DNA of 64,000 nt. It comes from an uncultured Clostridia bacterium. Lineage in GTDB: Bacteria; Bacillota; Clostridia; Christensenellales; UBA1242. The notes under the pieces are model-generated. The model made no database searches. It was given only the letters and a program-made list of their open reading frames with translations, and had not been told where the DNA came from. Made by a program: the position numbers and the translations under genes. Of the stretch, positions 46,001-53,159 are shown piece by piece (the first letter of the stretch is position 1; every line of letters begins with the position of its first letter). The stretch is from NCBI GenBank assembly GCA_934747885.1, contig CAKVHE010000001.1, forward strand, positions 62,001 through 126,000, given 5' to 3'.

Positions 46001-48590
46001 GAGTGGTTGTGTAGCCCAAAAACTCATAGCCCTCGCGAGTTGGATACAAAACGCTGGTTAGTATGTTTGATTGATTGATGGTTTTGTTTAGGCTTATGGT
46101 GGTTTCGTAAGCGTTTGGTGCGCCCTCGTAGTTGTAATCAAAGGTTACTTTTATTGGGTTTTTCCATTTTGCGTACAAAGTTAAATTTGCGTTAAACTGG
46201 GTAGCGCCAATTATGTATGCGCCGTCTGCGTTTTTGCCGAGTTCATTGGTGCAAGCGCTGTCGGTAAACCAGCCCAAAAATTCCGAGCCTTCTTTTGCGC
46301 CATTTTTAATTATGGTGTCTGCCCCGCCTCTTTTATAAACAAACTTGCTTGCAATTTCAAAGCCAAATTCGTCTAGCGGAACCCCTTGAGTGTTGGTCAT
46401 ACCGGAGTAGGTCGCCCCACCTTCGTCTTGGTAGGTTATGGTGTGTTCGGCGCCCGTCCAGCCCGCATACAAGGTGGTTGGAGCCGAAATGCGAGTGGTA
46501 AAGTTAAATACGTTTTCGCAAGTTGCTTCTTGGTACCAGTTCGCAAATACCAAACCTTCACTGGTTGGGTCGGTTGGTCTGGTTGCCGTTTCATTCATGT
46601 TAACATACTGTTCGCTAGATGCGGAATTTGCTTGGTCGGTGCCGTCATTTTGAACAAACTTTACCAAATATTTTGGATAAGCGTACAAGTCTAGCACTTT
46701 TATGCCGTTGTCGGTACGCGCCGTGGTTAGGTCTTCTACCGACAAGGTTAGTTCGGTGCCGTCCATTTTGTATAGTTTGCCATTGCTTAAATATGCATAA
46801 GGTGTGGTGGTGCAAGATTGTTCCAAATAAAATACAATTTGGCTTGCGGTGCCGCCCGCTTTGGTGCTATACAAAATGCCTGCCGTTTGTGGAGATGTGG
46901 TTGGGCCGGTTATGGTAGCGCCTTCAACAGTGTTAAAGATGCTGGAGCCGTTTACGCCGTCATTCCAGTTGTAAACAATTTTGATGCTCTCTGGGCTAAC
47001 AAGTGACCATTGTGCGTACACATTTATTGGCGCAGTAACCGCGGTTGAGGTGATATCAAACACTTCACCGGTGCCGTCCGGTTTGGTGTTCCAAGTGCCT
47101 ACCGTTTTGGCAATATATTTGCTATCCCCACGAAGAGAGGTTAGGTTTGCACCCGACAAAATGCTAAGAAGATCAGCGTCGGTTTCGGTAACGGTGCTAC
47201 CAAATAGCACTTTCACTTCACGCAAAATGCTTTGCGTTGCGCCATTGTAGTTTACGTAAAAACGCACGGTATTTAGGTTTGAACCTAGTTCGGTATAGAA
47301 AGATACCGGACGAACAATTAGGGCTGTTTCGCTAGGAATTTCGGCAACATTGGTGCTGTTCCAAAGTTTAACTTTGCCGTTTGTGTCCGCAATAACATAA
47401 TATTTGCCCGTGTCTATCCCATTTGCAGTAAGCACAGCATCAAGGTCGGCTTTGGTAGGAAATTGGTCGCTGGTTAAATATTGTCCGCGCACCACTTCTA
47501 CCGTTTTTACTTGGATATAGTTGTTTGCATTTGTTGGATCCTTGATGGCAAAGGTAACGCTATTTACCCATTTTGCATAAAGGTTAAGGTTGGTGCCGGC
47601 AGGAAGTTCGGTGCCAAAGGTGTAGGCGCTGCCCGAAAAATCAGGAGCGGCGTACCAGCCTGCAAAGGTGTATTCACTATCACTAGCAGTGTACGAAATG
47701 GTTGGCTCGGTTAAGGTTTGACCGCTAAGAATGGTTTGGCTAAGCGATTCACCGGCAAGTTTGCCTTGCACGGTACCGCCGTTTGGATAAAAGGTTACGT
47801 GGCTATCTTCTTTGCTTGGGTCTGGGTTGGTGTTGCTGTCTAGATTGTCAACATTAACCACGCCAAGTTTAAACGACCAGAAAAAGTCGGTTATGCTGAT
47901 ACCCGTTTTTGAGATAGCCTTGTCGGTTAGACTTAGGCTAGCATACAGCCACAAGTGGTTGTAAACGCTTTCGTCACCTTTTACATACAAAGTGGTGCCG
48001 TCTGTTAGCGCGCTGGCGTTTTGCCAGTCGGTTGGTTCGGTTTCGCCAAACGAGTAACGGTAAGTTAGTTTTAGTATGCCATCATATTTGCCAAGGTTGC
48101 TTGCACTAGCAATTTTTTGACCGGCTACTTTGGTGAGTTCACTAAAATCTACCTTGGTATCTTCGGTTGCGTCCGAACCAAGGGCGTAATGAAAGCGATA
48201 AATTATGCTTGATCTATCTTGAGATAAATTTACTTTTTCGTCTTCTAGTTCGGTCTTGTTCTCTTCAATTAGGCCGAGTGTTGGCGAGTAAATTTGCTTT
48301 TCAAAGTCGACTGCATTTTCGCCCGTGGTATAGTTGTACCCTTCGGTAACGGCGCCATACACACCGCCCGTACGATATGCCCACATGGTGGCATTTGTCA
48401 TGCGCGAAAAGTCCAAATCGACACTTTGGGTGATGCTTACAGCAAAACTAGAAAGCGTTGACATAACGCCAACAGCAATCATTGCGCCGGCACTTGCAAG
48501 AGCAACGATGGTTAAAATAAGTTTGCTTTTTAGCGCCATTCCCACGCCAATTTTCTTTTTTGCAGATGAAGAAATTGTAGATGCTTTCAT
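34032..48590 (-). CDS. Giant repetitive surface protein (Listeria-Bacteroides and GLUG repeats)
   Basis: One uninterrupted frame of 4,852 residues, 23% of the window. The N-terminus is basic with one hydrophobic segment (about residues 20-46), a signal peptide or anchor. From about 270 to 1850 there are roughly ten repeats of the Listeria-Bacteroides (Flg_new) type, each ending in a variant of LYAKW, LYAIW or VYAGW. From about 1,850 to the end there are about fifty GG-x-x-G motifs by eye (GGLVG, GGIIG), matching GLUG-type beta-helix repeats. No LPXTG motif, SLH domain or membrane segment is seen at the C-terminus, so how it stays on the surface is unclear. The gene is flanked by its own consensus promoter and terminator. 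A role in adhesion or surface display is inferred. Confidence 0.85.
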   Translation of the reverse strand: MKASTISSSAKKKIGVGMALKSKLILTIVALASAGAMIAVGVMSTLSSFAVSITQSVDLDFSRMTNATMWAYRTGGVYGAVTEGYNYTTGENAVDFEKQIYSPTLGLIEENKTELEDEKVNLSQDRSSIIYRFHYALGSDATEDTKVDFSELTKVAGQKIASASNLGKYDGILKLTYRYSFGETEPTDWQNASALTDGTTLYVKGDESVYNHLWLYASLSLTDKAISKTGISITDFFWSFKLGVVNVDNLDSNTNPDPSKEDSHVTFYPNGGTVQGKLAGESLSQTILSGQTLTEPTISYTASDSEYTFAGWYAAPDFSGSAYTFGTELPAGTNLNLYAKWVNSVTFAIKDPTNANNYIQVKTVEVVRGQYLTSDQFPTKADLDAVLTANGIDTGKYYVIADTNGKVKLWNSTNVAEIPSETALIVRPVSFYTELGSNLNTVRFYVNYNGATQSILREVKVLFGSTVTETDADLLSILSGANLTSLRGDSKYIAKTVGTWNTKPDGTGEVFDITSTAVTAPINVYAQWSLVSPESIKIVYNWNDGVNGSSIFNTVEGATITGPTTSPQTAGILYSTKAGGTASQIVFYLEQSCTTTPYAYLSNGKLYKMDGTELTLSVEDLTTARTDNGIKVLDLYAYPKYLVKFVQNDGTDQANSASSEQYVNMNETATRPTDPTSEGLVFANWYQEATCENVFNFTTRISAPTTLYAGWTGAEHTITYQDEGGATYSGMTNTQGVPLDEFGFEIASKFVYKRGGADTIIKNGAKEGSEFLGWFTDSACTNELGKNADGAYIIGATQFNANLTLYAKWKNPIKVTFDYNYEGAPNAYETTISLNKTINQSNILTSVLYPTREGYEFLGYTTTLGGTTYADFDVVLTEDTTYYAKWQQPQNAYAIAIISSIEDTHISGLSQGFVETELGKTFTRAGISATTVVTLPQLTNANFNLKGYATTKGATEVEYTAGQTVSGLSATGETVTLYAIWGALVDFETDLSDVTIASQEVHIGGKATQPNESLTRLGYTFLHWSLTENGTDAFDFNTTIEQNTTLYAVWRENTYTIVLNPNGKSGATLGSLDGQTYPTYGFNTSTFKLENVKYSETFNLAELLLSNYEIYLYSLKSTWQAGDNKFEANQEVAVADLFTAEPTDGTLTLYAIWGVRVEVFYNYQQFSASNQNLRAFTLILIEGTSVNDAIYNDYFKYRVVDGDQLEAEFIRDANYPLVLRTGTDAKYLPKLAGAKYLGWFKDNKATTAFNADEKISASTKVYAGYEALENKLIIDGVEHIFKISDSTALSMNITDAKANFVGYVYSLVHTTGGADTTIEDGYKISLDFKASNYYVAETAVTINLTSKYLTFNFGDTVLDYPADFSPATSGVSLAGAILSADGLVSLPTDVYVTISGIRYKINAWGASKTATTALSSVLKFEDVCERYSVVYAFGAKADDYVYNIIFNFGDGTANYTINLSEADGLTIAEALAGLGHNGGTMYRILLATGAYGTANTSNQLSSIKWFLDKTLLDARVLNTTIKMSLENRESILAAFGSSATISGTKVTINVYAKNQVLVKFVHTENNCTHISGEEKSEELWITKDELFERLADITSTSQVYYGNKQVNYEVGLTFIGWTDADGNLVTSTDVPTTVWTKWETVEKIDEQVMHALVYHYNFPDLYKQKYGLGDEIATDASPEERLLIAGSTKTSFYSFTQNILGYNVYTENNAVVWYTSPNCLDSEKVTADTVFGTAGTDGGETHLYCKWVPILTEEASLQAQFNFASLLGAGTDYVFNLSTHEQLIYLSYLINSGLSYSRDAVSMLYAKANYKITSAINLEETYKFYEYFTGSGFNAQEIQMEFSPIGTNGFEGTFDGGNFIITLNITTNAVNTLTGTTTTDNIGLFAKLNNATITNVTLAGKVVGSTMSRIKVTVGALAGYAENSTLSNINSSANVTADFGFVGGIVGEMLLTKANVALTGLTSTSISVTNNGAKSYGTCSTGGVIGLLNNQSTNTISGWTNNSSVIGSGNVGGIIGNLQSSAGLTISSTTNAGRISSNSVGGGAGIGGIIGSLNLASSGSAKTIEIKDNSNTGYIGSNQDNYVGGTIGYMYGENSAKLTLNVHGNMGSGTVLGIKNVGGIIGGIVFASTSADEINIYENASDAKLTGGTGSSTQNPTNLGGVIGGIELTGNITASIIANAFTGTVTELTANALTNVGGIIGAVTAGAGASTVDITKNVSSSIFSGFTFASAGSILGRGIIASANASVTMTLNLTDNLGDLNLSVYSGGAVSEVGGVVGSLDLPNGATISLLRCVSTGKVVDNAKTMSTYGGIIGGIRITETQTAKNLSITDCYSSARLNTTIANNTTINGIYGKFLNQADTKALGDIANYANNSYLKQTIFETNLQTLPLGAEFNEMQFASTVANLAQTNNYYKGQGFKVTANWNAYGSDATEENTLYYPIPKALTSHNSTEKTAYPIYIGDIYSKKIFDEHKANLQTKSGDTYSDATTYDITTTYYLKAGTGYSELLSVLAKNGSVEQSSVNQIEVDNQARLKLMSLAVNKTKYFATMSYLQTADITLEGETEYKPIGAAPSTTDYAFSGSYDGANHVVNFTRDNSAYMAGSYFGLFGYAYGADISNLAVHGVFYLTDTAQNVGAIVGYAKDTDLSNCIANVYMGNGTTATTKNVGGLVGTFEDTDEDLMENSITSSANVETIYVNATNVGGLVGLVITRANDMDEYDRLTRISRCFNVGQVGTKSASKVGGLVGREELNAYNSSNNYVYSAIKDCYSAGNINTADTTILSGTVGERQLPTSLSGYTVVSDNDGSMSYYTLRGTYGTNGSGKFMFPEVANNEISALKINALQSKFGNLCTSSSSSGNSLALTNHLPNLTNFGADSLIGRYEYTEDEYEDENGNIIPGDYTGEFSEDYLSGFMSRSLYAQQILAGDGSGNWYNLMTTTNDWNYFAFYNSFVTNVQLDDNIDLASATYKTKSEFNNILYGAGYSLNGMAVNANSSSKGGLFNKSSKGFTLKNVSVSGELTTSGAYNYIGGIVGDTSGDVEFINCDIHLTIIVSGGNPTAVGGLIGRAQSAKTVRVKDSTVQADISVASASAVGGVVGNANSVTYVRMDSVEINTTINATGSLTGAGGVVGKASLANGGTGASELYLSNSGSTGSIFTTNITAANTATNVGGLGGDIEEFYTGTYGNQVITNIKADELQSVGGVAGKGTDLYCYYTTADSIVISGQITGNYGSKIGGLYGEKTGQIVGNVVGITSATNITVGQSSRTVSEVGGLFGSLSLTTKATIETPNVTGRITINAGTANYIGGLIGSYTSTLTTLTISYKNAGSQIVYMPINLNSETVVSGIGGLVGYVYGYITIQDINAISVSSEYKKKSDYIGGLVGKMTSASTITINNVKTYGTITFSYGSCIGGMVGGGETGSVYITNSLNYIKLKTNTALGAIDKVGGLVGQTSAFGTNNSTTIKNTSSTPTRNFGTIDITSMYPISNVGGVVGQVNILGSSSYGIEYLHNLGDITVTKNSSSSNENTITNVGGVAGYVALYTDMNDVYNIGRVTAYADSAVLGNNNSSAVGGLIGKLVIGSSGYGTVSNIEFSANYGDISGGTEVGGLIGKLDRTNTSYKLEIYSIAVVGSIKSTITTATGGYAGGLIGYLTAAANSSANRFACFYTAVTIQTMKYYQLASNITLNSDADLQKFALNAMYGGAENNAQPAITIYDVYAIDTVSTSNKYGHVYLNNNGTIGVTAVGIAAEQFKEDLFTNGDDGLYPPSDPNDTEAHGWIYSTGADGRLSALPKLKHQPAEVTDGINIPSVNPVDPSSIVYFEYYGYINGEKYYIVETQTELRNLAKVVNEGLYDSYGVLYAECNYLIHGGTANTGTISDPSGITITSGFTPIGTKNRPFKGKILGGYDDEGSDPFDITEGKAEVYKTSDDMIFDDYGSDSNYTGLSYIQNLKISSTEQYVGLFGYAQGATFENLNLTGTISVTSNANNTLHKDVYVGAMVGLAENCSFKNCQITSTSGTVTYNASSNSAGTGTVGGYFGKMLNCQYITGSMTNRLNITGAASMAYAGGIAGSVEFTTGTNRTIGVTALGTLMNYGNIDFEGSLSKKTIAYGGIFGQVSATTSSSSNMTVTFNYNMTNHGKVGSVLSPFAVRDDGAGGGIIGRLGTNGNFATYNLNGVCFNASDSLVSRYYSGGLIGKFEGGALYINNKVTNYGSIQGTAKAGGIIGYMASSYAKINVNQDKGLLFNNGNIMGIDAAGGIIGYAFSANSTYYYNYLYNCFNDGYIHTNNTVTGDMAGGIIAQIWGGSTFVLQNCANEGSIMAKSNVGGLVGGYSRGSYQGTVSATKCYNSGALKGYNTSADVAGLVNTTLTIKIQTSYVAGETNHAFTRGTLTSDSTNVYILNTAYNNNYGLSSREDFFAKTLTVTELAKNTKSLSGFSTYTTPIGTNNIAYLPRLTALANLNAYTSTTDYPTLTLFSTTTDNSETVYAIKSYKDLLTMSAVVNDGISPYISAKYKQTVNIYNPLSLHLVPIGGSASSSGTTSVENKFCGIYNGSGYKIYGLQLYATGTYWGMFGQVGSGASLTSIYLGDQDTTTKLTVEGNQESRIYGAGVLAGLFKGSVMSNCRNYYDVLVLYDKSISTSSMMVNQGIVGGLVGFVSHDDTNNVVSLGLVMNYGNITVIPASADVGGLFGFVSGGGDKDNTKLSINGDNYGDIIARNSDTVGGLIGSISNGADITGLSTCGVAETLSNGTKREIIVTINGAKYVGGLMGRASNIYIPTKSNIARVYANITATASDGYAGGIFGGVWTSNIPLGNVVYWPIPFAPILEYPFNVVKGTTITGKHTSEYAGYRNLDA

Positions 48591-48658
48591 ACTTTTTAGT
48601 AATCCTCTTTTGCTAAAAATTTTGCACAGGGCATAATTACCCTATATTTTATATTACT

Positions 48659-48687
48659 ATTATATATTTTTAGCAAACTAGTGTCAA
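48659..48687 (-). promoter_or_regulatory. Consensus promoter of the giant surface protein gene
   Basis: Minus-strand TTGACA (48682-48687), 17-base spacer, TATAAT (48659-48664): a perfect match to the sigma-A consensus. The 5' leader is about 60 bases and contains an AGGG / CCCT mini-hairpin. Confidence 0.88.
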
Positions 48688-48752
48688 ACAATATTGCCGT
48701 AATTTGGAAATTTGTGTAAATTTTTGGCAAAAAAACTCTTTAAATAAAACAA

Positions 48753-48784
48753 AAAAAGTCGAGAATATTTTCCCGACTTTTTAA
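48753..48784 (-). terminator. Intrinsic terminator of the 48.8-kb lipoprotein gene
   Basis: Stem AAAAAGTCG / CGACTTTTT with a partly paired interior and a T-rich continuation on the minus strand. Confidence 0.75.
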
Positions 48785-48832
48785 GTTTTTTATTAAATTT
48801 TTGTGCACCAAACTTGGGGGATATCCCGCCCT

Positions 48833-50095
48833 TTAAGCGTTAGCGGTTTCGATGTAATAATTGGTTACTTCGTCACCTGAATCGTTGGTGGTAATTACTT
48901 TGTTTAAGAAAATAACTTTGTTGCCCACCCTTTCTAGTTCCATCTTTTTGTTGTCAAAGTATACCGCGCTACCGCTAACACTTGCCGGCACAGCATCGGT
49001 ATCAGCAATATTTAGGCTAACAAGTTTGTTGTTTTCGTTTACCAAGTATAGTTTGCCGTCTACCACTTTGTGCAAAGTAACGTTAATTTCTTTGGCAAGA
49101 CGTCTTGATACCAAACTGCCTGACGACCAGTTGTAGTACATAACATCGTACTTCTTTTCATTTTTGGTTGCAAGCGATACAAAACCGCCATCTTCGGTGT
49201 AAACCGCACCTTTAAGTTCTGCGTACGAAACCACACTAGCGCCCGACATACCTTCGGTGGCTTTGGTGCGATAAACGCAAGAATTTTCGGTGTAATACAA
49301 GTAGCCAAAGTAGTTGCCAACAAGGCTAATATCCTTGCCGGTTGAAATTAAGGTAGCCTCTTTGCCCGCCTCACCACGATAAACTTCGGTGCCAATTTGG
49401 GTTACCGCGTCTTTGTCTGGGGTTTTGGTGTAGAAAAAGTAATTTGATGCGCCGCCAATGGTGGTGTCGCTAGCAAATACCGCACTACTTACCTCTTCGG
49501 CATAAGTGGTGGCTTTTATTTTTGAGCCTACTTTTACCTCGGTGATGGTGCTATCTTCAAATACAATAATTGCCAAATCGTTATCACCAATTTTGTAGTA
49601 GCCGTAGTCCACCGCGCCTGAAGTTGTGGTGGTATAAAGCCTTGCAAAGTCGGTGCCGTCTAGTTTTACACGGTTAAAGTCGGTAAGTTCGGTAGCAGTA
49701 ACGCCCGTGCTTGCCTTTTTGGTTGATGGCGTTGCAAAATACAAATAGTCGCCAAAAGCATAAAGTGAGCCGTTTTTAAAGCCTGCAATTGCTTTGTAGA
49801 CTAGTTCCGGTTCGGTATCTTCGGGCAAGTTGCCATCGGTTGTTAGTTTATAGCGCATAATGGCGCCTTCGTTGTTGGTTACGTATTTTAACACGGTTTT
49901 GTTGGTGGCGCCGTTAATAAAGTAATAGTAGCCGTCTACTACCACCCCAATGCCGCCGTTGCCGGTAACCTTATCGGTTGAAAAATTGGTCACGGGCTTT
50001 TTGCAAGCGGTTAGGCAGAGCATAGAGCCAAAAACGATGCCAAAAGTGACAAGCGCGCAGACCGATTTTTTGATGAATTTTTTAAGTTTGTTCAT
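48833..50095 (-). CDS. Lipoprotein with predicted beta-propeller-like repeats
   Basis: 420 residues with a lipoprotein signal; the modified cysteine is C31 in LTAC. The mature part has short repeats built on YYF, YLYFA and LYLVNE stretches, typical of DUF5050-like beta-propellers, though no family can be named with certainty. It lies directly upstream of the giant surface protein gene but has its own promoter and terminator. A role as a surface-sensing or binding protein is speculative. Confidence 0.75.
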   Translation of the reverse strand: MNKLKKFIKKSVCALVTFGIVFGSMLCLTACKKPVTNFSTDKVTGNGGIGVVVDGYYYFINGATNKTVLKYVTNNEGAIMRYKLTTDGNLPEDTEPELVYKAIAGFKNGSLYAFGDYLYFATPSTKKASTGVTATELTDFNRVKLDGTDFARLYTTTTSGAVDYGYYKIGDNDLAIIVFEDSTITEVKVGSKIKATTYAEEVSSAVFASDTTIGGASNYFFYTKTPDKDAVTQIGTEVYRGEAGKEATLISTGKDISLVGNYFGYLYYTENSCVYRTKATEGMSGASVVSYAELKGAVYTEDGGFVSLATKNEKKYDVMYYNWSSGSLVSRRLAKEINVTLHKVVDGKLYLVNENNKLVSLNIADTDAVPASVSGSAVYFDNKKMELERVGNKVIFLNKVITTNDSGDEVTNYYIETANA

Positions 50096-50132
50096 TATTG
50101 CCTCGCTAAAACGTAAATCTTTTTACCTAATA

Positions 50133-50162
50133 ATTTTACAACACCTTTGCAAGCAGTGTCAA
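50133..50162 (-). promoter_or_regulatory. Promoter of the 48.8-kb lipoprotein gene
   Basis: Minus-strand TTGACA (50157-50162), 18-base spacer, TAAAAT (50133-50138). Confidence 0.7.
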
Positions 50163-50169
50163 CCATTAT

Positions 50170-51486
50170 TTAATTGTTTGTACGCTTTAAGGTTCTCTTT
50201 TTTTTGAGTTGACGGGCAGAAAGCACCGGTTTTATTGGTCTGCCTTGGTCGGCGTCCTGAATTAGCACAAAAAAGCCAAATTCGGCGCCGTCAAATGCCG
50301 GAACAAAAAAACTAAACTTGCCAAGTCTTGAAAAAGCCTTTTCGCTGGTTATTGACGGTTCCGCCATCAAAATGTAGTCCGGTTCCCCTCTGCCCATAGC
50401 ATCACTGCCCGCTTGTGGGTGATACAGTTTGCCCATTATAAATGGTCTACCCTTAAATGGCACGCGCCTGAGTTCGGCGTTTAAACTGCCCGCAATCAAG
50501 GGTTTTAGCAAAGCGTCGTCTTCGCCATAACTAAATAGTTCCTCAAATCTAAGTTTTATCAAATCGTAATACATTTTGCGTTTTAATGGTGGCGGAACTA
50601 GCCCCGCAAACTTGCCCACCTCGGCAGTAACGCTTTCGGGTTTTTCTAGCAAAAATTCTGGGGCAACATACTCGGCGCCCAAATCAAAATTGGCGTCTTC
50701 GGCACCCACCACCTCAAAATCGCGTTCCGCGCCGTCCGGCACATCAAAAAAGTAATAGTTATCGCTGGTTACCGCCTGCGATTTTTTGGCAAACTCTATC
50801 ATTGCACCGGCTTCGAGCGAACGCGCAAGCGCATCCTCATTTTTGCCACCATAGAGTTTTTGGTCAGCCTCAGCCAATTTTTCGGCAAAGCCTTCTTCGC
50901 CCGCTATCGCGTCCACCGTTTCGCCCTTTTTTACATAACGCTTAAATTGTTTGCGTGGGTCAAAGTCCATATCATCGCGACTTATTATGTGCAAACTGCC
51001 GTCCTTGTTGTAGCGGTAGCCGATATCTGCCACCTTGCAATTGATGGCGGCGGACATAATGCGGAACTTAAAGTCCTCTTTTTCATCTTTTTTGGTAGGT
51101 TCACGCCAACGCGTATGATTGACAAGGTCAGCCACCTCGTCTTCATCTAGTCCGCGCAATTTGTACTTTGCAATTTTGTCGGCGCTTGCGCGGTAGCCCG
51201 CCATTCCCCTAAGCAAAATTTCGCCATTTACTATGCAATCGCAAAAAATGCGGTCACTTAAAAATATTTCGGGCGGAATAGAAAACACGCGCGTCTGTCC
51301 CACAAAATGTTCCACCCTACGACGGGTTGCCATACCTTGCAAAATAATTTCAAATTGGTCGGTTGGCTCGGCATCAAAGCAATTGAACACACCCATAACT
51401 CTTTCGCCGATTTTTTCAATGTATAGGCATGCCTGCTTTTCGGGTTCGCCGTCTACATTTTGCATTAAGATAATTCTTTTTTCCAT
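50170..51486 (-). CDS. Hypothetical soluble protein
   Basis: Not recognised. It has 438 residues from ATG 51486 (GGAG 9 bases upstream); a longer reading to 51540 is possible but its site is weaker. The N-terminal part (about 1-100) looks like a compact beta-rich domain, with IILMQN followed by a conserved-looking cysteine pair around CNCFD/CDC. An acidic, low-order middle follows. The C-terminal part (about 300-410) contains a FEELFSYGEDDALLKPLIAGS stretch and a YILMAEPS motif, and the tail is basic. There is no signal peptide. It has no co-directional partner, being bounded by repeat copy B upstream. Confidence 0.6.
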   Translation of the reverse strand: MEKRIILMQNVDGEPEKQACLYIEKIGERVMGVFNCFDAEPTDQFEIILQGMATRRRVEHFVGQTRVFSIPPEIFLSDRIFCDCIVNGEILLRGMAGYRASADKIAKYKLRGLDEDEVADLVNHTRWREPTKKDEKEDFKFRIMSAAINCKVADIGYRYNKDGSLHIISRDDMDFDPRKQFKRYVKKGETVDAIAGEEGFAEKLAEADQKLYGGKNEDALARSLEAGAMIEFAKKSQAVTSDNYYFFDVPDGAERDFEVVGAEDANFDLGAEYVAPEFLLEKPESVTAEVGKFAGLVPPPLKRKMYYDLIKLRFEELFSYGEDDALLKPLIAGSLNAELRRVPFKGRPFIMGKLYHPQAGSDAMGRGEPDYILMAEPSITSEKAFSRLGKFSFFVPAFDGAEFGFFVLIQDADQGRPIKPVLSARQLKKKRTLKRTNN

Positions 51487-51668
51487 AAACCATTTCTCCG
51501 TGTCAATTATTGCTTGCCATTGTAAACTAATTTTGTCCATTTGTCACTCTACTCTTTCAAAAATTTGAAAAAACTTTTTTCGCATTTTGACTTTTCAATT
51601 TGCGAAAAACACAAAATTGGGTAAAATCAGTGAAAATTTAGGTCATTTAGTGAATTTTTCGACAAAAA

Positions 51669-52174
51669 GCGCTCCAACTTGGACTTTTAGCTTGCTTTGA
51701 TGTAGCCACATCAAAGCGTCGCTTATCGTCCAGTTTCCGCGCCTCTCGCGACCAAACGAAAAATCTTTTGCATTCGCAAAAATTTTTGTCGCGACTTGTG
51801 CGCTTCACCTCAACCTCTTAATTCGCCCCACAAACAAAATGTTTGTAGGGCTTCATTTTATGGTTGGGTTCCGCGCTTATCACCGCCAGACGAAAAACGG
51901 AAGCAAGTTCCGTTTTTGCGGTGACTTCTAAGGAACCCTAATATAGTTTGCCCGCTGACGCTCTAAGGATATACATCATCTTATATAATATACTTATGTA
52001 AATACTAAAAAAACTAAGAACTTGCTTGCTAGCGATTTTGCTTGAATTTTTGAATTAAAATGCCCAAAACAGGTTGTCCATAGTATTGTTACATGGGCGT
52101 TCTGTTTTGGGTATTTTAAACAAAAAGGCTGCAAAAGTGCGTATTTTAGTGCCGACCGCGCGAGCGGCCGGAAC
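51669..52174 (+). repeat. Dispersed structured repeat, copy B (composite)
   Basis: Longest copy, 506 bases, between the hypothetical gene and rsmA. H1 is 51669-51742. Two H2 hairpins follow: H2a (51746-51794, basal stem TCGCGAC / GTCGCGA, loop ATTC) and H2b (51880-51924, TCACCGC / GCGGTGA, loop GCAAG). Between them is a mini-hairpin (ACAAAC / GTTTGT). H3 is 52057-52117 and H4 is 52149-52174. H3 carries single changes (GTCCAT, GTATTTT) that keep G-U pairing. H4 abuts the rsmA stop. Confidence 0.88.
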
Positions 52175-52184
52175 AAATTTATAT

Positions 52185-53027
52185 TTATTGCATCGCAACG
52201 TGCTTTGCCAGCAAAGCGAAATCTGCGGCAGAAAGTTCTTCCCCGCGGGCGGTCGGTTTTTTGCCAAGCATGGCTAGCAAGTTTGCGGTTTGCTCGGCTG
52301 GCAAATTTAGGTCGGCTTTAAAGTTGTTGGCAAGAGTTTTGCGTCTGCGTGCAAACGCAGATTTTACCACCTTGCCATACGCTTCTTCTATTTCGCGTCC
52401 AAACGGATAGGTTATGCTCAAAGTTACCACGGCACTATCCACCTTTGGCATTGGATAAAAATTTTGTCTTTTTACCACGCGGCAAATTTTTGCCTTGCCC
52501 GCAAAAGCAAGCGCGCACGAAAGAGCGCCGTAGTCAGGGCTTCCAACCCCCGCAACCATTCGCTCCGCCACTTCTTTTTGAACCATAACCGTAACCGAAC
52601 TTACCGGCAAGTTAAAACCCAAAATTTTGAAAAGCAGCGGCGTGGTGATGTAATACGGTATGTTTGCCACCACCTTTAAACTTGTGCAGCCGCTGGCGTC
52701 AAATTTTTCTTTTATTTCCGCTTCCGGCACCTTTAAAAAGTCGGCAAAGCAAAAGGTTAAGTTTGGCGTGGTCTGGCTTAATGCAAGCAAATCGGGCTTT
52801 AAACTCTCGTCAATTTCAAAGGACAAAACGCCATGTGCGTTTTCCGCCAAAATTTTTGAAAGGGTGCCCGCACCCGCGCCAATTTCTAACACAAAATCTG
52901 CCTTTGTTACCCCTGCGTCCGCCGAGATACTTTTTAAAAGATTGGTATCGCTAATAAAGTTTTGCCCGAGCGATTTTTTAAACTCGTGACCGTTAAAGCG
53001 CTTTGCGCCTTTTTCAAATTTTTCCAT
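52185..53027 (-). CDS. rsmA: 16S rRNA dimethyladenosine transferase
   Basis: Adds two methyl groups to each of two adjacent adenines near the 3' end of 16S rRNA (KsgA). The 280-residue protein has the SAM-binding EIGAGAGTLSKIL motif near residue 46, the catalytic NIPYYI motif near residue 120, and a C-terminal helical domain. ATG at 53027 follows AAGGAAA. In Bacillus it follows tatD (yabD) and rnmV. Here tatD is the next gene upstream, but copy C of the repeat separates them and rnmV is absent. Confidence 0.95.
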   Translation of the reverse strand: MEKFEKGAKRFNGHEFKKSLGQNFISDTNLLKSISADAGVTKADFVLEIGAGAGTLSKILAENAHGVLSFEIDESLKPDLLALSQTTPNLTFCFADFLKVPEAEIKEKFDASGCTSLKVVANIPYYITTPLLFKILGFNLPVSSVTVMVQKEVAERMVAGVGSPDYGALSCALAFAGKAKICRVVKRQNFYPMPKVDSAVVTLSITYPFGREIEEAYGKVVKSAFARRRKTLANNFKADLNLPAEQTANLLAMLGKKPTARGEELSAADFALLAKHVAMQ

Positions 53028-53159
53028 TTATTTTTATTTCCTTGAATAATTTTTGCCTATCTGCAAAAGATAAAGTAAACCAAAGACAAAAACCAAATAT
53101 GCAAAAGACAACTTACCACCAAATGCGCCCGCCAAAATGCGCCTTTGCGTGGTTTTTTA

